From the NCBI GenBank assembly GCA_008828725.1, contig MEHQ01004022.1:627207-691206 (forward strand): 64,000 nt of DNA. Reading direction: 5' to 3'. Origin of the DNA: Saccharina japonica. Taxonomy: Eukaryota; Sar; Phaeophyceae; Laminariales; Laminariaceae. Below, in pieces: positions 1-12,800 of this stretch (position 1 is the stretch's first letter; every line of letters begins with the position of its first letter). The notes under the pieces were generated by a model that had not been told where the DNA came from, searched no databases, and saw only the letters and a program-made list of their open reading frames with translations. The position numbers and the translations under genes are program-made.

Positions 1-835
1 CCCCCCCCTGCCGTCTGTCTTTCCCCTTCCTCCGGTGTTAAACTCCTATTCTAAGAATCATGTCGCTGACTGATGACAATGACCATCGTGTCGCTTTTGA
101 TCCTCCCTCTCCCCTCCACCCCTCCTCCTCCCCCGGTGTTGAAACCCTATTGATAGTTGTAAGAATCATGTCGCCGAAGGCTATAAAGTAATCATGTCAC
201 TGATGACAACAATATTAATGTCGCTGATGACCTTCCTCCATCGTATACGAGTACGGCCCATGCATGACATGAGTACACCCCCCCGTCCCCCTTCCCCCAT
301 TATAGAAATCCTTTCACACATCAGATAGATCATACAGATCATTCCCACTTGATGATATAGATTTTTCCACGGCCAGATAGATTCCTGATATGTATGATCT
401 GTATGATCTGTACGGTCTAGCTCATGTGACCGGGTATAAGCCGTATAGTCTGCCATGATCTAGGGCATGTTTTCTGGGTCGAATATGTACTAATAATAAA
501 CAGATCCTGCACCACGTGTCAGGATGTAGATGATCTGTAGATGATCTGTAGATGATCTATCTGTAGATGATATGTCCGACGTGTGAACCGGTCAACAAGA
601 ACAACCATATCGTTCATGATGGGAGGGGAGAGCTCTAAAGTGTTGCTTTCGCAGTGCTAAGATTGGTACCCCCCCTCCCCTCCCCCTTCCCCTTCTCCCT
701 TTTCCCGTTGTTGAAACCCTATTCTAAGACTCATGTCGTTGATTATGGGAGGGGGGAGCTGTAAAGTTTTCGGTGAACGTGCTAAGGATGCCCCCCCCCC
801 TCCCCCTTCTCCCGGTGTTGAAACCCTATTATAAG
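1..835 (+). repeat. Upstream intron with tandem copies of the S4-exon acceptor region
   Basis: This is a channel-gene intron with no exon visible. A unit of roughly 100-120 bp (C-rich tract, then GTTGAAACCCTATTCTAAG, then CATGTCGCTGATGATGGGAG) occurs near 1-75, 100-180, 600-660, 668-785 and again at the exon junction (790-870). The downstream part of the unit resembles the first bases of the S4 exon. A GATC-rich transposon-like element sits inside (about 311-587). Confidence 0.6.
311..587 (+). mobile_element. GATC-rich MITE-like element, copy 1
   Basis: The left end is TTCACACATCAGATAGATCA and the right end contains GATATGTCCGACGTGTGAA, which is inverted relative to the left end. The interior shares CTAGCTCATGT, CCGGG and CAGATCCTGCAC words with copies near 33417, 43970, 47550, 58405 and 59232. 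No coding capacity. Confidence 0.6.
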
Positions 836-983
836 AATCATGCCGCTCATGATGGGAGGCGAGAGCTCCGGGGTGTTCCGCGGGCTGAAGCTGGTGAAGG
901 TGCTTCGAATGGTTCGATTGCTGAGGCTGTTTCGTGTCTTCAAGATAGCCAGATTTCAAGTCATCGCAGAGGAGTTCATAGAG
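836..983 (+). CDS. Channel exon: S4 voltage sensor
   Basis: The reading frame carries the segment LKLVKVLRMVRLLRLFRVFK followed by IARFQVIAEEFIE. Lys or Arg falls at every third position, the hallmark of an S4 helix. The donor is GAG|GTGAGG after base 983, phase 0, and leads directly into the next exon. The start is uncertain. A pyrimidine-rich tract at 791-823 and an AG at 834-835 make 836 a candidate, but AGs up to about 862 could serve. The ATG at 840 is not the gene's start codon, because S1-S3 are missing. The first bases of this exon have degenerate copies upstream (see the repeat entry at 1-835). Confidence 0.88.
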
Positions 984-3769
984 GTGAGGGGAAGGCGGGG
1001 GGGGGGGGGCGTACTCATTTGTTGCTTGCCTTAGTCATTTGACCATTGACCACGCATCGTCGTACTCATTTGTTGCTTGCCTTAATAATTTGACCATTGA
1101 CCACGCATCTCTTTCGAAACGGGGCTCCGTTCCTACTCCTACTAGAGACACCTCCAACAGCTATGCGTTCTTTACGCTGTTTGCATATATTACATAGAAA
1201 GTATTTGCTAATCTTAATCTTATCCCCTTCCTGTTTCGTAGGGAAGGGGTGTACTCATTAGCCGCATGCCATGCGTGGTCCGTAGCCGTATGGCCATACA
1301 TAGATCATCGCCTCCCTAAAATGCCGAGACGGAGCACGTCAGGATTTCACCATTGCTAGCACCAAGGGGGAAGGGGGGGTGTGTACTCATGACTGGTGCT
1401 ACGGTAGGTGATTTTCACTACGACGTTTACTCCACTCGGGCGAGTGGCTCTGTACCTCACTGAAAACCTGGACGCAGACATATTCGTCGTCGCAGAGTAG
1501 CAGGCATACCATGGTGGTGCATATCTCGACACCGTAAAGCGTGAAGACTTAATAAATCGCGAAGAAATATGGTGGTCACTCGGCGGAGTGGCTCTCATCC
1601 GCTGAAAATAATGGACTTCAAAAGCGACCCCCCTACCGTAGCACCAGTCTCAATGTCGTGCACGGCCGTAGTCGTATGACCATAGACCCTCGCATCCCTA
1701 CAATGCCGGGACGGAGCACGTTGGGTTTTCACCAGCCAGGCAGACATTGCTTGCACCAAGCGCGAAGCGCCGTGGGATATTGGGCGAGTCGCGTGGAGGG
1801 CGAGCTGCATCCTGCTACGAACCGCCTGTGAGGCGGACTTGCGTATGGACGACAGCCTCCAGTGAATTGATTTAATTTCTGGTGTGGCCACTTCCGGAGA
1901 CAGTAATGGGTAAAGGGGGGGTGGGGGGGTGATAGTATGGGGATCATAAACCAAACAAAGCATAGAGAACAACACATAAAAAAAACACACCGCTGTGACA
2001 TCTTGTTTTGTCGAAGCTCATCGTTGCAAGCTTAGCATTGTTCGATTTTCCATCTACTAATGCGCAGCGCCATCTTCCAACCACATCATCCGCATATAAA
2101 AGCTTAAACTAGAATCCAATGAAGAACTAAAAAAAAACAGGGAAGGTGCTACGTATCAATCAGGCCTGAATACTCATATACATACGTACTTAGCCAATAG
2201 CCAAAGGGAAACGAGCAAGAAGACAAGGATAACACACGTACGTAGCCAAAAGCCAATGGGAAGCAAGCAAGAAGACAAGGATACACACGTACGTAGCCAA
2301 AAGCCAAAGGGAAGCGAGCAAGAAGACAAGGCCTCCATTTCCCCAAACAACCAAAAACCACGCGGGCTTTCGTCGCTTTACATCTTTACATCGTATAACC
2401 CTTCCGCTCCAGATGAACAATGCGCTCTTCCGGGGGATGAAGCTGGTTCTCACGCTGGCCCTGCTCGGTCACTTCTTCGGCTGTTTCTGGAGCTTCGTGA
2501 GCCTGTTCGAGGAGTCGTCCGCGGCTGATGCTTCCTCGCAGACTCGATGGTGGGAGAGCTTGCGCCTGGAAGAGGACGACCTCCCGAGGCGCTACATCGC
2601 GTCGATCTACTGGGCCTTCACCACCATGACCACTGTCGGGTGAGCGAGTCATGCCACTGTTGGTGATGGTGTTTAGGGGTGGTGGTGGCCGTGGTGGTGT
2701 TGGTGTTGGTGGTTGTGGTGTTGGTGGTGTTGGTGTTTTAGTTGGTGTTGGTGGTGTTGGTGGTGGTGTTAGTGTTGGTGTTGTTGTTGGTGTTGGTTTT
2801 GGTGGTGTTGGCGGTGTTGGTGTTGATCGTGTTGGCGTTGATCGTGTTGGTGTTGGTGTTGGTGGTGTTGGTGGTGTTGGTGGTGTTGGTGGTGTTGGTG
2901 GTGTTGGGGGTGCTGGTGGTGTTGGTGGTGTTGGTGTTGTTGGTGTGTTGGTGGTGTTGGTGTTGGGGGGTGTTGGGGGTGTTGGTCGTGTTAGTGATGG
3001 TGGCGATGTTAGTGGTGTTGGTGATGGTGTTGCTGGTGTTGTTGGTGTTGGGGAGGTGTTGGTGGTGTTGGTGGTGTTGGTGGCGTTGTTGATGGTGTTG
3101 CTGTTGGTGTTGGTGTTGGTGTTAGTGTTGGTGTTGGTGTTGATGTTGGTATTGGTGTTGGTGGTGATGGTGTTTGTGATAAGACTGGGTGAGACACAGA
3201 GTATCCCCTTGCAGGTTTGTCTATTAAGCATCCTTGGTGTTACTCACTTTCCGTAGAGTCAAGCAAGCGTAGAAGAGAAGCAGCTTATATTAATCCCCGA
3301 GCCAGATGACATCTGCTCGGGATGGGCTTCAAGTATGGCCCACAGATATTATAAATACCCCGAATACCGAATACGAATGCCATCCAAGTTATACGAAAAC
3401 GGATCAATTACCTGTGCAGAGGTAATTACCGGCCTTCCTAGCCCATACCATTACATGTTGATGATGTTGGTGGTGTTGGTGTTGGTGTTGGTGTCGGTGT
3501 CGGTGTTGGTGTTGGTGGTGTTGGTGGTGTTGAGGGTGCTGGTGGTGTTCGTGGTGTTCGTGGTGTTGGTGTTGGTGGTGTTGGTGGTGTTGGTGGTGTT
3601 AGTGGTGTTGGTTATGTTGGTGATGTTAGTGGTGGTGGTGGAGACGGTGGTGGCGGTGTTGGTGTCGGTATTGGTGTTGGTGGTGTTGGTGGTGTTGGTG
3701 TTGGTGTTGGTGTTGGTGTTGGTGTCGGTGCCGGTGTTGATATTGTTGGTGTTGCTGCTGTTGCTGTTG

Positions 3770-3801
<32 letters not shown>

Positions 3802-6800
3802 GCTGTTGTTGTTGTCGTTGCTGTCGTTGCTGTCAGTGATGACGAAGTGCGAGCTAGTCGTGCCGTGCCTGCGTCACCTGCCGTTTGCTGCTGGCGCCAA
3901 AGTTATGTACCACTCTGGCCGTGAATATAAGCTACATTCCATGTCCATAGCAGAGTTCAAACGGTGATTGTACTCATGCAGTAGGCCGGAGTAGTAGCTT
4001 CTTTGCTTGATTTGGTGAGTGGTGGTACTCGTAGCTTGTGCCAATGCCAGTCGTGAAGACCAAGCATCACTGCCCATCGCAGCGTTGAAACTACTGTACC
4101 GGTACGTACTATAGTAAAAACAAATGAGTGGGGTCCTTAGTGCATTGGAAAATAACTGAACTCGCCCTTCAGAACGGCACATTTTGTTTCGGGAGAAAAT
4201 TCTTGCTTTGGACTAGAGTTGGAAACATCATACCTCCCCTCCCCTCCCCTTCCCTCCCCCCCCCAATATGCAAGCTTTTGTTATTGTTTCATCAAATATT
4301 AGCCTACCACACACTGCATAGAGTACACTCACGTAGAGAGGAGCTAGATAATACAAGGCACTGCTGTATGTTCTCCGTGAGCGTCCTTATGTATTGTTTA
4401 TTACAGTTTCGAGTTGGTGGTGGAGGTGTAATATTTTGGTATTGTTTTAGAGTATTTCAGAACGACTGAATACTGCTGTGCTGGCATGCTCACCCTACAC
4501 ATTCAAGCTGAGTGTTGAACGGGTTTTCGAGACCAGGCCAGTAGAGGAACGTTGTCATTGTATAGCTTTCAACGGGTGCTGATGATCGTTAGCCATGATC
4601 GGCACTTTAGTGACCTTCCTTTGGACTGTGTTGTTCCATTTTGATATTGTCTTGAGATAGATACTGGAATCTGGAAGGCCAATATAGTATTTTCCCTATT
4701 TCATGCAGTTGAAGACCTACCATAGGGAAGGCTGCATGTTGCTTACCGGAAAGAGGTTGGAGTATATATACAGACTGGTTCAAGTATAAAGCGGAAAATT
4801 CACTCAGTGGCCAATGTCCACGCCGTTTTTTGAAGATAGACCCTGAAATTTGGCACACGTGTTTTATGCGCCCTATCCGAGACTTTAACGGATGGGTTTT
4901 TGTTTTTTTCGTCAGATATTGTTTTTGGTCACAACCGTTGTCTTCATCTGTAAGGTAGATGGATGTTGTCAACCCCCACCCCCCTCCCCCCTGCGTGGAA
5001 GTTGTTGTTTTGTTTGTTTGTTTTACCCCCCCTCTCCCTCTCCAACTCCCCTCCTCTCCCCACCTCGCCCCTCTCCCCTTCATCCTGTCGCCTGCGTGCA
5101 GCTACGGGGACATTTTTCCGGTAGTGGACAACGAACGCATCTACGCGATGATCATCATGGTTATTGGGGCTACCGTCTTCGGTTACATCGTGGGAAGCGT
5201 CAGCGCACTGGCGAGCAACCCCAACGGCAGCCAGGCTAGGGAGACCGTGAAGATACTGGCCGTTTCGAACTATCTGGGAGAGAAAAAAGTCCAGATGAAG
5301 CTCAGACAGGTTCGCTTTTTTTTACCCCTTTTTTTAGTTTTTCCGTCCCATTTATTATCTTCACCCTCATCTTCTCTCTCGGTCTTTAGTCGTAACTCAG
5401 ATCCGGGTTCACAAAGTAGGCTCCTCTCCCCCCTCCCCCCACTACGGTTCTTGCCTTGCATTTTTTATCGCGCGAAGACTTCAGCCTGTTACTTCCCTCG
5501 TCGACTCGCATCGAATTGCAAAAGCATAATTCCACACTAATTACGAGCAGCCTTTTCCCCCCCAATAACATCGGTTACGCGCGCGAACATAGTACCAATA
5601 GTAATCCTAACCGAGTATGGTGTATAAAACGCACCATTACGGGAGGCTACAGTAAATAGGACCAAATATTGTCAGTAAAAACAGGTAAATATATAGGTTT
5701 TTGTCTCTACCGTAGGTTCTATTTACTACGGTCCTCCGGAATAGGGGGGTTACATGATTTTTGGGACCATCGCAGGTTCTGATTATATTATAGTATTATT
5801 AAATAAAATTATTATAAATACGTCAGCTGTGAGTTCAACCGATTGAATAGTAGATACTCAACTTTTGCGAGCTATGTGTTACTTGTGGTATTGGTGTAGG
5901 CTTCGTGGTGTACTAGGAACCTGGTAGTTACTACTACTCGATTTTATAATAAGTCGTTCGCGTGTGTTATGTGTTTATTCCTCGTTAAGGATGTAGTTCA
6001 GTGACTCCCCTGGATGCCACCCGGGTCAGCAGGACAACGTAACAAGGGTATCCCATGATCTTATTATAGCCTCCCGTACTACCAGCGTGTACTCATATTG
6101 ATAACATGTTTGCTGGGTAGGGGGACCTGAAGAAGGAAAGTCCAGATGTGAAGCTAACAAGACAGGTTAGTAGATGTTTTATTATTAGCTTGTTTTCCCC
6201 ATATCGGGTCGATCAGATCCCATTTCATCATCTAGATCGCCGGTAACATACCATACATACACATCCCACTTTATTTAATGATGATTTAGATTGTTCGGGA
6301 CAAATCAGATCCCCTTTTCATGATCTAGATCGTCTGGAACATACCAGATATAAGGGCCCGTTTTAACGAAGAAGAAAAATAATCAATTTGGAAAAAAAAT
6401 GTTCAAATCCGCTTTTCATTGGTCAACACACGCACCAGCACCAAAGATTAGGATCTTGGGGCATAATATTTGGTGCTGGTGCGTGTGTTGACCAATGAAA
6501 AGCGAATTTGAATTTTATTTTTTCCAAATTGAATTAATTTTATACTCGTTAATTCGGGCCCTAACATACCATATATAACAACCCCATTTCATGATCTAGA
6601 TCGTTCGGCGAAAATCAGTCAGATATATCCCATTTTCGTGATCTAGATCGCTCGGGACAAATCAGATAGATCCCATTTCTTTATCTAGATCGTTCGGGAC
6701 AAATCAGATATATCCCATTTCCTTTTCAAGATCGTTAGAGACAAATCAGATAGATCCCATTTCATTATCTAGATCGTTCGGGACAAATCAGATATATCCC

Positions 6801-9800
6801 ATTTCCTTTTCAAGATCGTTCGAGACAAATCAGATAGATCCCATTTCATTATCTAGATCGTTCGGGACAAACCAGATAGATCCCATTTCACGATCTAAGA
6901 TCGTTCGGGACAAATCCGATAGATCCCATTTCATTATCTAGATCGTTCGGGACAAACCAGATAGATCCTATTTCACGATCTAAGATCGTTCGGGACAAAT
7001 CCGATAGATCCCATTTCATGATCAAGATCGTTCGGGACAAATCCGATAGATCCCATTTCATGATCTAGATCGTGCGGGACAAAATCATATATAAATAATA
7101 TCCCAATACCTTTTCTAGATCGCTGGAGACAAATCAGATAGCTCCCATTTCATGATCTAAGATCGTTCGGGACAAATCAGATACCAGGTACCATCCATAT
7201 ATCTCATTTCATTGATCGCTCGCTTGCTTGTTGTGCGCTTTGTTTGTTTCGGTCTGTTTCGTTTTGCCTGTGAATTTCCAGGCGGTAAAGAAGCACGTGG
7301 AGTACTACTTGCAGCACAAGAGCCCCTTCCACGAGGAGGACCTGCAGGCACTGATGCCTCCCAACCTGCGACAAGAATCTGTCCTCCAGATTCACAAGGT
7401 GCGGTATTTTACAGAGCGTTTGAAACCCATAGAATAACTAAGTTCACAAGGTTCGTGTTTCACAAGGTTGTTTGTAACCCATCTAGCCAGATTCACAAGG
7501 TTCGGTATTATACAAGGCCGTTTGTAACCCATCTATTAATAGCCGGATTTAGAAGGTTCGGCATTTTTCTATTAATAGGTTGTTTGTAATCCATCTAGCC
7601 AGATTCACAAGGTTGGGTATTTTGCTAGGTCGTTTGAAACCCATCTAGCCAGATTCACAAGGTTCGGTATTTTAGAGGACGTTCGTGACCCATCTGGCCA
7701 GATTCACAAGGTTCGATGTTTCACAGAGCGTTTGTAACCCATCTATAAATAGCCAAGTTCACAAGGTTCGGTATTTTAGAGGTCGTTTGTGACCCATCTA
7801 GCCAAATTCGCAAGGTTCGGTATTTCACAGAGCATTTTTAACCCATATAATAATAGCCAGATTCACAAGGTTCGGTATTTTACAAGGTCGTTTGTAACCC
7901 ATCTAGCCAGATTCACAAGGTTCGGTATTTCACAGAGCGTTTGTGACTCATCTAGCCAGATTCACAAGGTTGGGTATTTCACAGATCGTTTGTGACCCAT
8001 CTAGCCAGATCTACAAGGTTCGGTATTTCACAGAGCGTTTGTAATCCATCTAGCCAGATCCACAAGGTTCGTTATTTTACAGAGCGTTTGAAACCCATCT
8101 AGCCAGATTCACAAGGTTCGGTATTTTAGAGGTCGTTTGTGACCCTTCTAGCCAGATCTACAAGGTTCGGTATTTCACAGATCGTTTGTTACCCATCAAG
8201 CCAGATTCACAAGGTTCGGTATTTTAGAGGTCGTTTGTAACCCACCAAGCCAAATTCACAAGGTTCGGTATTCTACAAGGTCGTTTGTGACCCATCTAGC
8301 CAGATTCACGAGGCTCGGTATTTCACAGAGCGTTTGTAACTCATCTAGCCAGATCCACAAGGTTCGGTATTTTTTTTACGGGTCGGTTGTAACCCATCTA
8401 AAGCTGCACCCAATAATGTTGATGGGTTGATGGTAAACATTACTGACCCGTGCGATGAGTATGATATAAAGGTGCACGATACTTTTCTTCTTTCTTTCGG
8501 CATTTCTTTTGAGCGATCATCAACGAAGTTCATCCCGCACATGACTACGCAAAAGGGATACATTCGGCATTTAACCGAAACTAGTACATTGTCGAAAACT
8601 GAACATTTCACGAAATGGTGGGGGGAAAAGTGTCGACCCTAAGCCAGCCCCCTCACCAGGTCCTGGTCATCATTAGATGTGCACGTGCAGAAGACTCGAT
8701 TCATGACAGCAAACATTTTTTTTATCTCGTTCGGGCATTAGGGCCCATATTAACGAGTATAAAATAAATTCAATTTGGAAAAATAAAAATTCAAATTCGC
8801 TTTTCATTGGTCAACACACGCACCAGCACCAAAGATTAGGATCTTGGGGTATAATCTTGGGTGGTGGTGCGGGTTCTGACCAATGAAGAGCGGATTTGAT
8901 TATTTTCTTTTTCCAAATTGATTTTTTTTTTTTCTTCGTTAAAACGGGTCCTTAACCCATCCAGAACTGAAAAACTTACCCTACACTAATTCCAAGTAGT
9001 TTGTCCCCAAATACTTCAGGGGTCAAGGAGGGAAGACATCAACAGTTTTTTTGTCTACTAGTAGACGCCCTTTTCATAGAAAAATTTCCCCTCCCCCCTC
9101 CCCATCTGTTACCTGGGGGCGAAGTTATATACCCCCATCCCAACACCCGATTTTGAGAAAAAAACATCGAGATCCCCAGATTTTAGACTAAAAACATATT
9201 GTCTGAACAGAGCTTATTCGTAGCCAACCGCGGTTTTCCGCCAGCATTCTCGCTAGTTTTTCCGCCCAGCCTACCTTTGGGTCAAGGCAAGGGCGTCGCG
9301 ACTCGAAGAACGATCCAATATGACACGGTCCCCTCGCCTCTCCCCATTTCTCATCGCGCCCCTCCCCTCCCCCCCCTCCGCTTGATGCTAGCAATGTCTG
9401 CCTGGTTGGTGAAAACCCGACATGCTCCGTCCCGGCATTGTAGGGATGCGAGAGTCTATGGTCATACGACGACGGCCATGCATGAATGAAGTATACACAC
9501 ACCCCCGCTCTATCTTTCGAAAGCAATTCATTACAACCCCCCCCCCCCCCCCCCCCCCCTGGTCATATAAATATATGATATATTTATAGGTTGGGTTGGC
9601 GTCGGTTGGCAACGACGCTGTAAAACACGCCACTCGCTGCGTGGAGCTAGACAACCAGGGTGCCGTTTTTTTTTGTCATTTTTTTTTGGCGGTCACCAAA
9701 GCTGGCGGTCGAGTAGATCATTTGTGCGGGGTGGAGAATCTTTGTTCCGCACAAGGGGAATGGTCGTATCACGTCCCCATCCCTCCCCCGCTCCCACTCT

Positions 9801-12800
9801 CTTTCCGCCCCCCCTCAAAACGCCTCCATAGGATGTGATTGTGAAGATAGGGATCTTCGCCCACCTCAATCCCAACCACACCGCCTACATGCTGCGGCAG
9901 ATGAAGCCGATATTCACGCTCTCGGGAAACTACGTCTACTCCCCTGGGAACGGGAGCGACGGCGTTTACTTTTTGCTCGCCGGCGTAGCCGAGGTGATGT
10001 TACCAACTATGCCGTACCTGTACGTAGACAGAGGCCCCTTTTAAGGGACCCCTACTGCGTTCAAGATTGGAGGTCCCTTATAGAGGAACGTCCCTTATCA
10101 GCGTTGGTACCTATATAGATATAAGCCGGCGTCCCTGGTGGAATGGCAGGTTAATCTCGTCCCTGTTAGAGTCAAGGTCGTGAGTTGGAGCCCCCCCGAG
10201 TGCATGCTCGTAGGGACTTTTTCTCGCAAAAAATATACTGACTAGCGGAAAGCGCGAGAGCGTGAGTTAGCAAAATTCGATGAGAATCGACGAGCGTTGG
10301 GAAGGCTGAACCCTCCCCGCGATACAAATTTCAAGGCACGAACCGTAGTTGGGGAGGAGGGGGAAGAGCCTGCTTTGTGACCCCGGATCTGAGTTACGAC
10401 TAGGGAGGGAGAGGGACAGAAGTGCGAAGATAATAAGTGGGATGGTAATCAAAAAGAAGAAAAAAAATAACCCCCTTTAAGAGACCCCTACTGCGTTTGA
10501 GATTGGAGGTCCCTTATATAGGAACGGTCCTTATCAGCGTTGGTACCGGTCCCTTATAGAGCCCTGTATGATAGTGGGCAACCATGGCGTGCAGATATTT
10601 TGAGGTCCCTTATATAGCGTTTGCCCTTATCGCGAGGTCCCTCATAGAAAGTTTGCCCTTGTGGCGAGGTCCCTGATATAACGTTCGCCCTTATCGCGAG
10701 GTCCCTTATGTAAAGTTTGCCCTTATCGCGAGGTCCCTTATATAGCGTTTGCCCTATATATGGCGAGGTCCCTTATATAGCGTTTGCCCTTTATGGCGAG
10801 GTCCCTTATAGAAAGTTTGCCCTTATGGCGAGGTTTCTTATAGATTTTTGCCTTTACGGCGAGGTCCCTTATATAACGTTTGCCCTTATCGCGAGGTCCC
10901 TTATGTAAAGTTTTCCCTTATCGCGAGGTCCCTTATATAGCGTTTGCCCTATATGGCGAGGTCCCTTACACAACGTTTGCCCTTCTCGCGAGGTCCCTTA
11001 TACAACGTTTGTCCTTATGACGAGGTCCCTTACAGAAAGTTTACCCTATATGGCGAGGTCCCTTACAGAAAGTTTGCCCTATATGGCGAGGTCCCTTATA
11101 AAGTGTTTGCCCTTATGGCGAGGTCCCTTATATAGCGTTATACCTTATTGCGAGGTCTCTTATAAAGCGTTATACCTCATGATGAGGTCCCCTATATAAC
11201 GATTTCCCTTATCGCGAGGTCCCTTAAAAGGGGCTAGCTTCCTAAAATATAAGGCCCTTGCGAATAAAAACATTTAATCCACACGGTTCTTCTATGTAGG
11301 GCCAGCTTGGTAAGCCTTATAGATACCATTTTTTTTTCCTCCACAGCGATGGTCTCCGAGCCCTCTACACCAGAACCATGTTACGGCGGGTGGCCATAGT
11401 ATTACTGTGTGTATTGTCTTCACACTAAACCAGTTATTTCTACCCAACACTGTCAGTACACCCAGCGTCTGCCCTGATTCCTAGTCCTAGAGATATACAA
11501 ATTATCAAATTATGGTCACAGACTACTGTGAGACAGGGAAAAACCAAAACAAAACAAACGCAATGAGTGGGTACCGCGAGTGAAACGCCAACGTACCGGG
11601 TACGAGACTGCTGTGGACCATAGTAAATAGGACCATATATTGTTAGTAAAAATAGTCAAATATATAGGTTTTTGTGTGGACCGTAGGTCCTATTTACTAC
11701 GTAGGTCCTATTTACTATGGTTCCCCGTTATTATCAGGTTCCACCGTTGACTTGAAAGGTCAGGTATCCCCCTCTATATGTTTATGTTTACACACCATAT
11801 ATTATTAGTAATGATTACTACTATGAAATGGAATATTCCGCCTTCAATAGTGGAGGCGTATTGCGACAGGGGGGGGGGGGGGGGGGGGGTTGCCTTACCA
11901 CTCTGTCCCGAAATATAAGAACCATTTTTATTGACTATTAATAAATAACAGTTGCTTGTATTTCGGTACAGGGTGATTGATATGAGGCAAATATTATGAC
12001 TGCCTACTATTACGGAGGACCATGGTAAACACTAGTAAATAGGACCAAATATTGTTAGTAAAAATAGGTAAATATGTAGGTTTTAGTGTGGACCGTAGGT
12101 CTTATTTACTAGTGTTCACTATGGTCCCCCGTAATAGTATGACTATTGGTATTGGTATTGGTATTGTTTTGTTTTTATTATCCCATTTATTTTCTTCGCC
12201 CTTCCTTTCTCTCTCCTTCCTGGTCGTAACTCAGATCCGGGGTCACGAGGTAGGCTCTTCTCCCTCCCCCCCCACTACGGTTCTTGCCTTGCATTTTTAT
12301 CGCGAGAAGGTTTCAGCACTTTCTTCCCGTATGCTCCTTGTTGTTCTCACATTATTATCAAGTGACTGCGAAAAAGATAGTCCGTGGTCACAGGACAGGC
12401 TAAAAAACAAACTCTGGAGTGGAAGAATATCTCAGGGAAAAAAATAATACACAAAAAAATACAAAGTACAACGCAGCAGTACGGTATGCATCCTAACTGT
12501 TGTGGCACATCGCACATCGTACATCTCGACCAAGAGAAAATTAAAATCAATCCAAAGTGAAAAAGGAAAAAAAAAAAAAAAAGGAAAGAGAAAGAGAGAA
12601 AGGAGAAAGGAAAACCATGAAAAAAGGAAAAAGGAAAAAGCACAAAAGCACAAAAGCACAAAAAAGGAAAATAGGGAAAAAAAGGAAGCATAAGGGGGAA
12701 AAGGGCAAAAGGGCAAAAGGGACACTAACCCGCTATCGTTGAAATACCATTAGTAATAGTAATACCAGGTGTTAATAGTGTTTTACTATACCATTCGTGG

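Noticed and set aside
2386..3256. Long Thr/Pro- or Gly/Val-rich open frames on both strands
   Set aside because: They are translations of the GGTGTT array inside a channel intron; no start context, no non-repeat domain.
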